Below are positions 1 to 12,200 of a DNA stretch of 64,000 bases, piece by piece. Position 1 is the stretch's first letter, and each line of letters begins with the position of its first letter. Source of the stretch: Caenorhabditis elegans (taxonomy: Eukaryota; Nematoda; Chromadorea; Rhabditida; Rhabditidae); assembly GCF_000002985.6 (NCBI RefSeq), contig NC_003281.10, positions 11,408,001 to 11,472,000 of the forward strand. Direction: 5' to 3'. Both the position numbers and the translations under genes were made by a program. The notes under the pieces are model-generated. The model did not search any database, was not told where the DNA came from, and saw only the letters and a list, made by a program, of their open reading frames with translations.

Positions 1-92
1 TGGAACATGGAAATTTTGAGAAAGACTTTCAAAACGTTCCCAGAAAATATTTAGATTTATTTTCATAAATTTCCAAAAAATTTTTTTTGCAG

Positions 93-1316
93 GCGATCTA
101 CTTCGAGATTTTGAAGCCAAATCATTTGGATATCGTTTGAGCTCAATATCTAGTCGAAATGTTTTCAAATTTCCATCAAATTTTACAATATTTCCACGTC
201 ATCAATATATGATCTCAAATAGGAAACGATCGAGGAAAACTAGCACAAAAGGAGAATATGGAAAGAGTTTTAGTAGGTCAGTGAGAGAACTGTTTTGTTT
301 AATTTTTGCCTAAAAATCTATTGAGTTTTCGAATGCCCACAATTTCAAAAACCATCTTTTATTGATCATTCGCACCGTTGCAATTTTTTTTGGAAAATTT
401 GAAATTTTTAAGTTTCCAAAGTATGTGATAGTTTTTTGGAAATTTTTGAAGATTTTGAATATATTGGAATTTTTTTCGGAAACATTAAAAATGTGACAAT
501 TTAGGAATTTTTTATAGAAAATTTAAGATTTTTTAACTTTCGGGATTTTTTGGAATTTTTTAAAGAAAATCATACAAATTTTAAGTTTACAGAGTATTTC
601 AAAATTTGAGATTTGTAGATTTTTCTGGAATTTTTTTTGTTGGAAGATTCGAAAATTTAAATTTTAGAAATTTTTTTTGGAAAATTTAAAATTTTGGAAT
701 ATTAAAATTTTTCAAATATTAACTTGAAATATTTCGGGTTTTTTGAATTTTAAAAAATTCGGAGTTTTCAAATTCACAAAAATTGAAATCTGGAAATTTT
801 TAGATTTTTATATATTTTAAAAATCAAAAGTTTTCAAGAAATGTGAAATTTTTGTAAAATGTGACTATTTGAAAATTTTGGCATATTGAAATTTCAATCA
901 AAATAAAAGTTATCGGAATTTTTGGGAATTTAAAATTGTTCAGAATATTTGAAATTTTGTAACGCTTTTGAATTTTTAGAATTTTCAATTTTCCCAAAAT
1001 TAAATATTTTGTGATTCCTAAATCCAAATGGGATTCCTAGAATCCGCCTAAGTTTCCAAATTTCAGTACCGCCACAGTTGCCACTGTATTCAACCATTTT
1101 GCACTACACAAGCTCTCTCCATCAGTTGCAAAATCTCAATACTTTTCCACATCAGAAGCTTTAAAATTACACTATAAATCGGAATGCCCATGGGAATCTC
1201 GAAATGAGTGTCATCAGTTGGAATATGATGTCATTGAGGATACAAGTCTAGATAAATATGAAGAACGACTAAGGAAACGGGTCGATGAAGTAGCAATGGA
1301 GATTGGATTGACTTGA
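93..1316 (+). CDS. 3' end of an unidentified gene (last two exons)
   Basis: Two exons join in a single open frame: 93-276 (acceptor ttttttgcag, donor gtcagt) and 1067-1316 (acceptor aaatttcag, stop TGA at 1314-1316). The other two frames of the first exon have stops. The joined C-terminus is about 144 residues, rich in Ser, Lys and Arg in the first exon, and the second contains FNHFALHKLSPSV and SECPWESRNECHQLEYDV, followed by a charged, probably helical end (EERLRKRVDEVAMEIGLT). The CP...C...Y spacing vaguely recalls the end of the cysteine-rich ectodomain of DEG/ENaC channels, but no transmembrane segment follows, so I do not assign the family. The gene begins left of the window. The intron 277-1066 is AT-rich and featureless. 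Confidence 0.6.
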
Positions 1317-1375
1317 AAATTATTTAAACATGAAGTCTCATACTTATTCTGTGTTTATTGTATTCAGTACCCAAA

Positions 1376-1471
1376 GTTAGACGAAAAATAGATTGTTAGA
1401 CGAAAAAATAGATTGTCAGACGAAAAAATATTGTCAAAAAAAATTGAAAAATAGATTTTGTGTTAGACGAA
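1376..1471. repeat. Short tandem repeat (gttagacgaaaaata)
   Basis: Four imperfect copies of gttagacgaaaaatagatt lie just after the stop of the first gene. They probably fall in its 3' UTR or downstream flank. An AATAAA-like string occurs in the last copy, so the transcript could end here. From about 1480 to 2150 the sequence is AT-rich and I see nothing coding. Confidence 0.5.
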
Positions 1472-2159
1472 AAATAAAGTTTTGGCGAGAGATTCAAGAT
1501 TTTTTTGTAAATTGATGCCAAATTCTTGGCGGGTAAAATTGACATCTCAACAATATACTGCAAACATTACTGCAAACTTACAGGTTTTTTCGTAGAGGAA
1601 TCTGAAAATTAATGAAAAAAACTCGTGGACTTTTCTAAAAAAAATTAACAGTCAAGAGTGTTTTATTTGATTTTTTAAAATTTTATTTCAGAAAAAAAAT
1701 CATAATTTTTTTGAAAAAATTTCGAAACAATTCGAGTGCAAATTTGTATTTATTTACCGTAAAAAAAAAACTGAAAATCGAATATTTTGAGCCAAAAAAT
1801 TCAATTTTTTCTCAATTGGGAAAATCAGACGGGAAAATTTAAAAAATCATAAAAATGAGTCTAGAAGATTACTGAAACTATCTAGAGAACTCCAAGTTTT
1901 CTTCTGGAATAATCTGAATTTTTTGAAGATTTTGGAAATTTAAAAAAAATTGCAATGTTCTAGAGTTTTTAGATAATACTGCAATAATTGTATTGTTCTC
2001 AAAATTTCAAAACTTAAATTGAAAAATTTTTTGGACGTTTTGAAAATCACCGTTGGTGGGAAAATCATTGAAACTAAAATACATTTTTTTTTTAAATTTC
2101 TTCACATCAAAATTCCTTATATGTTAGGGGGTTGGCGGCAATTCCTGTTAGGCAAAATG

Positions 2160-2455
2160 TTTTGTCGACAAATTCGGCAAATTTGCCGGTTTGTTTTAGT
2201 TGCCGATTTTTATAGGGGGTTTTGTTATAAGACGGAAACACTTAAAACTGTGTTTTTTTAAAATTTCTTTCCGGTTTTTTTCTATATTTTTTCATAGAAT
2301 TTGCTTACTTTTCAGAATAGATAAGATGCGCACAATTTTGCCGATTAAAATTGAAATCCTGAAATTTCGAAAAAAAATGTGCAAACCCACAATTTGCCGG
2401 TTTGCCGATTTGCCGGAAGTTTTCAATTCCGGCAATCTCCCGCTTTGCCGGAAAA
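2160..2455 (+). mobile_element. MITE copy, 'ttgccg' family
   Basis: Arms made of ttgccggtttgccgatttgccg-type units flank a core seen in several other copies in this window: a segment with gacggaaacacttaaaactg, then catagaatttgcttac, then cacaattttgccgatt. The same core order occurs near 2960, 8360, 37800 and 46770, and inverted inside 3315-3736. There is no coding potential; it is a non-autonomous element. The ends are not sharply defined here. Confidence 0.6.
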
Positions 2456-2600
2456 AATCATACCCTTTGATTTCCACCCTTTCTTCAATCAGGTAGACCC
2501 TGAACAATAAAATTGTCAAAACCTGAGAAACCGATTAAAATTACACTGTTTCTCAAGGGAGAGTGAATATCTGCATAATCCTACCTCTCTATCTCTTCAG

Positions 2601-2851
2601 GGAACAACTGACATTTGCGCGAATTGGTGTCATATCAAGTTGAGCCCCCCCCCCCCCATTACTACGTTACACATTGATTTTGCAGGAAACCCATCTTCCC
2701 GGCGGGAACATTTATGCACCCTCCTGCTAAAAGGTGTTCGTATTGAAATGCCAAATCCGTCTCCGACACCACTGCAGGCATCACCGACGACTACGTTATT
2801 GGCTGATGGATATACAGATGATGCGTTGCCGAGCAAGTATGACAATTTTCG
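2601..2851 (+). CDS. Two orphan exons, gene assignment unclear
   Basis: Exon 2601-2626 (acceptor atctcttcag, donor gtgtca) and exon 2686-2851 (acceptor gattttgcag, donor gtgagt) are separated by a 59-bp intron, a typical nematode size. They join to one open frame containing EQLTFARIGNPSSRREHLCT and, later, MPNPSPTPLQASPTT and SKYDNF. The other frames of the larger exon contain stops. The second exon ends after two bases of a codon, whereas the first recognisable exon of the K+ channel gene (6232) starts at a codon boundary. A further exon would be needed to connect them, and I could not find one. They may be 5' exons of the channel gene, an alternative end of the preceding gene, or a separate small gene. 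Confidence 0.4.
2645..2657. repeat. Homopolymer C13 tract
   Basis: Thirteen C on the + strand (G13 on the - strand) inside the 59-bp intron of the orphan exons. Long G tracts can form quadruplexes, and in C. elegans they delete when the DOG-1/FANCJ helicase is lost. Confidence 0.9.
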
Positions 2852-2874
2852 GTGAGTATGGTAATTTTTTTGGT

Positions 2875-3175
2875 CAATCAGCAACTTGCCGGTTTGCCGA
2901 TTCGCCGGAAATTTTGATTTTTGGGAAATTGCCGGTTTGCCAGTTTGCCGGATATCAAATTGCCGGAAGTTTTTAGAGGGATTTTTATAAGACGGAAACA
3001 CTTAGAACTTTCCCTTATTGAAATTATTATCCCGTTTTTTCTCGATATTTTGATAGAATTTGCTCACTTTTCGAAGTTGATGCAGTAACATTCATAGGAT
3101 GCAATTTTGTCGATTAAAATTGAAGCTTGCCGGTTTGCCGATTTGCCGGAAATTTCAATTCTGGCGAATTTCCAT
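2875..3175 (+). mobile_element. MITE fragment, 'ttgccg' family
   Basis: Same core as the copy at 2160 (gacggaaacacttagaac, gatagaatttgctcac, gatgcaattttgtcgatt), flanked by ttgccggtttgccgattcg arms. No protein is encoded. Confidence 0.55.
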
Positions 3176-3314
3176 TTTGTCCACCTCGGTAAACGTTTTG
3201 GTAGTTTTTGGTGGTTTTATGTTATTTTTTAGTTAAAATTCTATACGTTTCATTTTGGCAATTTTTAAATTGAAAAAAATTCTCAAAACATTGGTATTTT
3301 GGTATTGTAGGGAC

Positions 3315-3736
3315 CAGGGTGTGCGGCAAATTTGCCGAATTTGCCGAATTTGCCGAGCTCGACAAATTTCGAACACATCAAAATTTTGTCAATACAATTT
3401 TGACCAAAACAATTGATTTTGTCCCCAAAAATATAGTAAAATTTCACAAAATTGAGTTACTTTAATGCTCAAGCGCATCTTATCTATTCTGAAAAGTAAG
3501 CAAATTCTATGAAAAAATATAGAAAAACGGAACTTATTCAGAAACTAATTTTTTGTTCAGAATTCAGTTGTTTATGTGCTCCAAAAAACATAAAAAAATG
3601 TCAAATTTTTCGGAGTTCGTTAAGCACGGCAAAGTTGCCGAATTTGCCGAATTTGCCGTGCTCGGCAAATATCGGAAAAGGAGATTTGCCGAATTTGTCG
3701 AGCTCGGCAAATTTTGAGATTTGCCGCACCCCCCTG
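3315..3736 (-). mobile_element. hAT-like MITE with target-site duplication
   Basis: The element begins cagggtgtgcggcaaat and ends atttgccgcaccccccctg-like, an inverted pair with the CAGGG terminus typical of hAT elements. The flanks are gtagggac (3307-3314) and gtagggaa (3737-3744), an 8-bp target duplication matching at 7 of 8 bases. The interior carries the family core in reverse orientation (cttttc... to ...attctatgaaaaaatatag), so this is the same family as the copies at 2160 and 37703. Non-autonomous, no ORF of note. Confidence 0.75.
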
Positions 3737-3744
3737 GTAGGGAA

Positions 3745-6231
3745 ATCTGAAAATTTTGAAAATTCTTGAAAATGCTGAAAAATCTGGAAGTTGTAGATGC
3801 ATCTGATATTAAGTATTATCAATTTAAAATTTCTTGAAAATTTATAATTTAAAAAAAAATTGGAAATTTTGTAGATGTGCCTAATAAAACTGAAAATGCT
3901 GAAAATTTCTGAAAAATCTGAGTTTTTTAGGTACATGCGGAAATGCTGGAAAATCTCAAAAAAATATTAATTTTTTTTCTGAAACTGCAATTTTATTTTC
4001 AATTCGATATTTTTGTAGGTACGTCAGAAAATGAATATTTAAAATTTTTGTAGAAAATTGAAGAAAATTCTACTCAATTCTTTCAAAAATTCGGAATTTT
4101 TTTACATTAGGCACGTCTGAAAATTTTATGATTTTTTTACTGGACATAACATCTATGTAGTTGAAAATTCCTAAAAAAATTGTTGAAAAAGATTATTCGT
4201 ATTTAGAAACACCTGGCCGTTGGCAAAAAAAATTAGAATATTTAATTCAAAAAACTCGAAATTAAATTTTTGTCTACTGTTATCTAAACAATTCTTTTGA
4301 AAAAATTCCAGGAAAAATCTGAATATTTTTCAAAGTTTTTCTGAAAATTTCTGGAAATCTGAATGCTTTTCAGTTAGCGAATACATTTTTCAAGTGACAA
4401 AAGGTGAAAATTTGGCCTCCAACTTTTTTCACGGTTACGTAGCACTTGCAAAGTTCATAGCTATAGAGTACTAGTACGAGCAACCCATCAGTATAAATGT
4501 AATCTACTATCACAAGGTGGCTAATTTATTTTATCGCCGTCCTCATCATCGGAATCCGTGTGTGTTTTTCTATCGCTTAACAATAGGTGCACACAGGCGG
4601 GGAGGGGGGACACACGCAAAAAACCAAGACAGCTGTCTGACACGATTCATTTCATCGTTTTCTAGTTTCCCGCTGATCTTCTTCACTTGCTTTTCCACTT
4701 AACTAAAATAACACGTCGTTGTGTTGGTCCCGGTGGGCTCTTTGGCTCCTCCTGTCGCCAATTCGTAAAGCCTAAGCTTTAGCATTTATCATTTTTTTTA
4801 TTTGATTGTGGTAGGGTAGGTCGGTAGGCAGGTAGCAGTGAAGATTCATTTCACAATACTTTTTAATGAGAAATGAGAAAATTTCATTTTAACTAGTCTG
4901 GGAATTGCATCTATTCAAAAAAAAGGTTTAATTTTATCAAAACAGTTTATTTTTCAAAAAGCCGCGAATTTGTTGGAACTTGATAGTTTAAAAGAGTCCC
5001 GAACTTCATAACTTCTCACTTTGACACTTTTTCCAAAGTTCACACATACTCTTCTGAAAAAAGTGGCATGTGTTTAGGGCTTTTTAGAAATTCAAGTGGC
5101 AGTTTCTTTTTGTTTGGGGGAAGTATAATTGTTTTTCAAATTAGTGTGTATCTTAAACTTATTAGATAGGCAGGTATTCCATTACACCTACGTGCCTTGT
5201 AGGCACTGCCTGCCTCGTGTCAGCCTACCTAAATGCTTAGCTTCCGTCTATTTAATTATTTGTCGTGCTCCTTGATTTAAAGCATCGTTTTCAATTTTTA
5301 AGATTATTTTCCGTAAAGTAAACTGATTTATGTGATTATATGTGGTCTGAGAAATTTTTTCAATTTTTCTTTCTAAAAAATATATAAGAAAACGAAAATA
5401 TGGTCCGGCCCAGGACCATATTTTTGAAATTTTGGCAAATCGACTTTTTAAATATTTGCCGAGCTCGGCAAACTCGGCAAGTTCGTCAAATTTGCTATGA
5501 TCGTCATACTCGGTAAATCACAATAAATATATCGCCGATCGCCGAAAAATTACGAAAATCGCCGATCGCCGATCGCCACTTGCCGCTCACCCCTGCTCAA
5601 AAAGTGCCTAAATTTTGAAAAAATTTGGCAAATTCGGCAAATTTGGGGCCTTTGTTCCGGCTCTGTTCATTTTCTTTGTACAAATTGAAAAAAATCATAA
5701 AATTTCGAAAAATGCTCTCTTCGGTACATTGCAAATATTTTCTGTCATTTAAGGAAAAAATCCCCCGAAAGTAGCAGTAATGAAAGTAACATCTCACTAC
5801 CATCAATAACATAGAAAAGTCAGCTGCATTTTAGTCGCCACATCTTAGAGTTTGCTACTTTATTACTTTTCCTCACTTGACGTTGATGATGATGATTACT
5901 ACTAGAAGTGTCTAGATGAGCCAATTGTCACAGATCTCTGATTCACTATTTATTTTGGTCCAGTAGAACCTAACGGAACCTCAGAGAAAAACCACAAAAA
6001 AATGCTAAGGCTTTTTTGTTTTTTTTTTCGCATGGGTTTTTGGTTTTCCCAGATTTTTTCAGAACTCTGAGTAATTGATAAGAGGAAGATCTTGGTTTGA
6101 TCTTGGTCTCCATGAAAAAATGAGAGATGAAAGATTCTTTTGACCTGCACGTTTGCTCTCGTGATGCTTGTTGTACTTGAATATATCTCTCGGAGAGCAA
6201 TCAACACATTCCGATTTTTTTATTGCTCCAG
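3745..6231. other. AT-rich non-coding DNA, with a MITE end near 5405-5595
   Basis: Mostly AT-rich sequence with degenerate 'gaaaatttctgaaaaatct' runs. A more GC-balanced, promoter-like stretch lies at about 4430-4800, with CT-rich strings and ggcacaggcggggagggg-like sequence. A truncated member of the 'ttgccg' family ends at 5595 with ttgccgctcacccctg, the complement of the terminus seen at 8200. No exon could be supported. This interval is probably the promoter or first intron of the channel gene. Confidence 0.45.
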
Positions 6232-9200
6232 GACTATGTTGCTCTTCACCTCTCTCTTTATGAAGCTAACACCCACCTCTTCCCGCCAGATATTTCTCAC
6301 ATAAAAAAGTGTTCAATTTCTAGAGCATCTCGTCCGTATTCCCGTGAATCACTATTGTCCAACACATCACTTGGATCCAAAGTCAGATTTTCGCAGTTTA
6401 GCTTCCAGTCGAGGGATGATCTTACAACGATAGACGACGAAGAAGAGGAAGAATATCGGAAACCCGCGCCGCCGGAGCCCACTAAATTTTTACAAGTTAG
6501 CCGGGTAAGTTGACTTCCTTAAAATTTTTTTAACTGCCTAAAAATTTCTGAAATTGGTAAAAAATGACAAATCTCTAATTAATTAAGTTCGAAAAATTTT
6601 CAAAAAAATTTTTTTTTTGAAAATTCTGAAATCTTGTAGACACAGCTAATAGTAAATAAGCTCGACAATCTTTTTTATATAAAAATTTTAAAATATTATT
6701 TGAACATTTCGAAAAATTTTTATGAGAGTTTAAATATTCTGGAATCATCTAAAATAGTTTTTTTTATAAAATCGGAATCATCGTAGATACTTCTAGATAT
6801 TCTGGAAAATTGGTAAATGTATCTGAAAATTTTAAATATTTTTAAGATGGCTTCTGGATAAGTTTCAAAAAAATTTGTTCGGAAAATTCTGAAATTTTTA
6901 TCTCAAAATTTGTTTTGAAAAACGCTTGAAAATCTGAAAACATTTCTAAAAATTTAGAAAAATTGTAAATGCATTAGAAAATGCTGGTAATCTCTGAAGA
7001 AAATACAAAAAAAAAACGGTTCACGGTGAAAAAAACACTTCTGGAATTTTTAATAAATATATCGAAAATTCCCAAATTTTTGTATGTATATTTGATATTT
7101 CTTAGAACTTGATCAGTAATTTGGAAACTTCTGGATAAATTTTAAACTACAACGGCTTTCAAATAGTTTTGAAAATTCTAAAGTTTTGTGGCCAATGCTG
7201 GAAATTTCAAATTATGTATTCAAATATTTTTACAAGTACTCCAAGGTAACCTACGCCTGCCTAAATACGTAGCTACTGCCACGTTGAAGGTTCATGTCGA
7301 AATAGGTTATAGGCAGGCACATAGGCAGGCACATAAATCCCCACAAAATTTTCCTAAATTCCAGACAACCGTCAGAATGTTAGCCGGAGGATTTTCCCGA
7401 GCAGGGTCGCTCGAAGGAGTAGAAACGGGTGGAATTGTCGGTCCACCAATGTCGCCGATTTCATTTTTGGGAAAAGTTAGTTTATTTGAATTTTTATATT
7501 TTTTAATAGGGAAAATAAATAAAAATTTCAGTGCAAACATTACTACGACAAATACAAACTCGATAGAATCTCTGCCAGTGTTCTTCTGGTCCTTTACTCA
7601 TTTCTCGGAGCCTGGGTTTTCTATTTATTCGAGCATGACTATGAACGAGAAGTAAAATTGTAAGTTGTATTTTTTCTGGGTGGCCGTGGCCGTGAAAAAA
7701 AAACTCGGCCATCGAAATTGTCTCGGAGCCACATGAAGTGATTTCGCAATGTTTTTCTAAACCTGACACGCTAACTAATGGCTTTCATCAACAATCTCTG
7801 ATTTCTTTGTGTCTGCAGAAAAGAGCGAATTGATCTTCGAATGCTTCGTAATGACACTTTCCAACGGATATCATCTATGGTGTTCCGGCAGCAGGGGCTT
7901 GCGAACTTTGAGTGAGTTTTTTCGATTGAGACTCACAAATTGGTAGACAGAAAAAAAATTTTAATTTTCTGCGAATGGACAAAAAAAAACAGAAAAGCAT
8001 GTATTAAGAACCCGGAAGCATTGATAAAAATGTCTGGAAGCCAAGAAGTAGGCGGGGACAAAACTTGTAGAGAAAGCAAGTAGGAAAATCAATAATAGGC
8101 TCCGCCCATAAATTGGTAGCTCAAAATTGAAAAAAAAAATTTTTTTAATAACCAAAATGTGTGCGGAGCCAATTTTTAGATTTTTTGTAGACTTCAAAAC
8201 AGAGGTGAGCGGCAAGTGCCATTTGGTGAATTATTTTGTTGACAAATTCGGCAAATCGGCAAATTGCCGGTTTGCCGGTTTGCCGGGATCTTTCGTTTCC
8301 GGAAAATTGCCGATTTGCCGTTTGACGGATATCAAGTTGGCGGAAGAGTTTAGAGGGGTTTTTAATAAGACGGAAACACTTTAAACTGTGCCTTTTGAAA
8401 TTGTATTCCCGTTTTCTTTGGATATTTTCATAGAATTTTCTTACTTTCCAAAATTTATGTTGTAACATTCATTGGGTGCATACAATTTTTCCGATTAAAA
8501 TAAAATTCTGAAATTTCGCAAAACCACAATTTGCCGAAAGTTTTCGGCAATTGCCGTTTTCCGGCAAATTTGCCAAATCGGCAATTTGTCGGTTTGCAGA
8601 TTTGCCAATTTGCCGGCAAAAAATCGATTACAATTCCAGAGAAGTCTTCATTGATTATGAGAAAAAACTGCACGTTGTCCGTCTCCCGGAATGCCTTGAC
8701 TGGGACTATTGGGGAGCACTTTTCTATGTTGGAACTCTGTTCACAACCATTGGTTACGGTAACATCTATCCCAGAACAGCACTCGGAAGAGCCGCTTCTG
8801 TAGTTTACGCTATAGTTGGTGAGTTAAACTTCTATATTTTTCACTGAAAACCTAGAAAATCGGTTCAGGAATCCCACTGGTGCTTGCGATATTATCAAAG
8901 TGTGGAAAATGGATGACAGACTCGTTATCCGAGAAATGGCAGCAACATCGGATTCAAATTACAGAGAAAGCAAAAATGACGAAAAATCGATTGAGAGGCA
9001 AGAAAATGTAGGTTTTATTGATTGCTACAAACTAAAAACTACATTCAGCCAACGGGAATTTCAAATTTGCCGCAAAATTCAGATTTTAATTTTTTTTAAT
9101 TTAATTTTGTCAGGAAATTGGTCATTAAAACCCGGGAAATTCATAAAAAAAATTCGCGGGGGAATTCAAATTTCCTGAGAAAATATTTTGGCGGCAAATT

Positions 9201-12200
9201 CAAATTTTAAGTGAGAATTTTTTAGCGGGAAATTTAATTTTCAAGTGAAAATTTTTTGACGGGAAATTCAAATTTTATAAGCTAAAAATATTTTGTCGGG
9301 GAATTCAAATTTTCTCTAAAAAGATTTTTGGCGGTAAATTCAAATTTTATGAGAAAATATTTTTGGCGTGAAAATCAAATTTTATAAGGAAAAAATATTT
9401 TGTCGGGTAATTCAAATTTTCTGAGAAAACCTTTTGGCGAGAAATTCAAATTTTCGTTTAAAAAAATTATGGCGGGAAATTAAAATTTACCGAGAAAACT
9501 TTTTGGCAGGAAATTTAAATTTCCTGGGAAAATATTTTTGGCGGAAAATCAAAATTTCCGAGAAAAGATTTTTGGCGGGAAATTCAAATTTCCAGTTAAA
9601 ATTTTAGCGAGAAATGAAAATTTTTTGAGCAAAAAAAATTACCGGGAAGTTCAAATTTTCTGAGAAAAAATTTTGGGAGGAATTTCAAGTTTTCTATGAA
9701 AATATTTTTGGCTGGAAATTCAACATTTCCGAGAAAAGATTTTTGGTGGGAAATTCAAATTTTCAGTTAAAATTTTAGCGAGAAATTCAAATTTTCAGAA
9801 AAAAAACTTTTTGGCGGAAAGTTTATTTTTATTTTTCAAAAAAAAAATTCACCCGAAATTCAAATCCAATCTGAAAATAATAGGCTTCCCTTTTCAGTCT
9901 AAAATCTGGTGAAATAGTCGAAGCGAATACTGGAGCCGAGGCTGATCCAGAAAAAAAGCCCGAAGTCGAGTCTCGGACCATACCAATTTGGCTGGCTCTT
10001 CTAATCTGTGTCGTTTATGTTGCTGGATGTTCCTCATTGTTCTTGTTATGGGAAACTCGATGGACATTTTTCACAAGTCTCTACTTCTTCTGTATTTCAC
10101 TGCTGACTATTGGATTAGGTAAGCCATTTTGAAGAAGAAGAAGCCACTTTTTGGCTCTTTTTCTGACCTTTTTAAAATCAATGTTTCCAGGAGACATTGT
10201 ACCTGACAAACCCCATATGTTCATTGTAATGTTTGTTCTAGTGATTGTTGGATTAAGTATTGTATCCATGTTCATCTCGGTCGTTCAAATCAAAATTGAA
10301 GAATGGTTGTGTCGAATGATTGAACAGATCAAAGTGAGCTTATCAAAAATTACCCTACCGCCATATTATTTCAAACAATTTCAGGAAGAGTATATGAAAA
10401 AGGATGGCCTTGTTGATCCGGAAGAAATTAAGCGAATTTTTGCAAATGATCCGGTGTTAAGCTTTGTTGCACCGAAGATTATGTCGGGCGAGCAGAATCA
10501 TATGCTTAAGGACACTATCAAGAAATTTGATCGATTGTTGGAGAGTAAGGAGATTCAAACGGATTTTCCGGTTAAGGGAATGGCGACTCAGGTGGAAAAA
10601 TATGAACAGGTGAGTTAGCCTGCCTACCTCATGCCTATACCTGAATTTTTGCGGAATTTTTTTCGATGGCAAGATGAACGTGCCTGCCTAGGTACACTGC
10701 CTAGGTACATGTGGATGTACCTGGCAAGGTGCGTGCCTAGGCGCCTGTGCATGCCTAGGTGTGCATGCCTGCCTAGATACCTGTGCATGCCTAGGTGTCT
10801 GTGCCTACCTAGGTGTTTATGCCTTCGTAACTGTTTTAGAGGCGCGTCAGCTTAAAAGCGACCGACATCTCATGGGTCTTACCACCCAAATTGAACAATT
10901 GTTTCTTTTTCAATTTTTGAACATTGGGAAGTACGTTACTACGGGTCATTTTTACAAAAAATTGAAAAGTTCAAAATTCATGATTCCAAGCTTTTTCTCC
11001 TGATTCTTGACTTTCGATTTTTACAGAGCATGGCCTGTGATCCGATGAGCAATCACCTGAAACCCGCAGAGCATCAAGGTACTCAATGGTCGAGGTGAGA
11101 TCAGGTTCCCTCCTAGTCTTCCTTAAACTTTCTCAATTTCAGAGTTGTCGATGAAACTGGAGAAGGACCGCGAAATGTTGAAGAATTGAAATTGCAGAGG
11201 GATGACGCCACGTCTATATCTAGATCCAATGATTTTAGGGATTCGATTTCGGACGCTACAAGTCTGCCGATGGACTCGATGAGCTCTCCAGTGGCCAAGA
11301 AACGGAATAAGAGGAATACGGTAAGGGTTTTATGAGTTATAACTAAACTCTAAAAGTTTAAAAATTCTACAGGAATGCGCAGTTTGTCAATGTGATTTAC
11401 CAATGGGCAATACCGCCGAGTTCAAGGCAGATGGTACAGCGCAAACCGACTTGGCACAGTTCCAGATCGATGAAATCGCGATTAAACTCGCTAATTTACA
11501 GGTAACCTCTATAGAAACTATTTTGGAAAAGAAAACATATTTCCGATCTATTAGGCTTAGGTCTAGGCTTAGACTTAGCTTTAAGCTTAGGCTTAGGCTT
11601 AGGCTTAGGCTTAAGTTAGGCTTAGGCTTAGGCTCTGGCTTAGGCTTGGGCTTAGGGTTAGGCTTAGACTTAGACTTGGGCTTTGGCTTGGGCTTAGACT
11701 TAGGTTTAGGCTTAGACTTGGGTTTCGGCTTGGGCTTAGACTTAGGCTAAGACTCAGGATTAGGCTCAGGATTAGGCTTAGGCTTAGGCTTGTGTTTTGG
11801 CTTTGGCTTTGGCTTTGGCTTTGGCTTTGGCTTTGGCTTTGGCTTTGGCTTTGGCTTAGGCTTAGGCCTAGGCCTAGGCTTAGGCTTAGGTTTACGCTTA
11901 GGCGTTGGCGGACGAGAGTAATTCCCAGAAAAAAAAGAAAAAAATCGGCAACTAAAACTGAATTAAAAATCTCGAATTCCAGACTCAACGAGTACGTCCA
12001 CCGATTGTCGAAATGGCGACATCAGCGTTCATGGAGGACTCCCCACTCAACTCGGAGGCTTTGGATTTGCCACGTGGCCTGTCACAAGCTGATATTAATG
12101 TGATTTGTGAGGCGATGAGTAGTTCTTTTTTCAAGGTTTGGGAATAGAAACAGGGATTTTTTTAAAGTAAGGTGTTTTTTTTCAGAATAGTCAAGAAGCA

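Noticed and set aside
93..1316. Assignment of the first partial gene to DEG/ENaC channels
   Set aside because: Only a loose C...C...Y spacing is seen and no transmembrane helix follows it before the stop.
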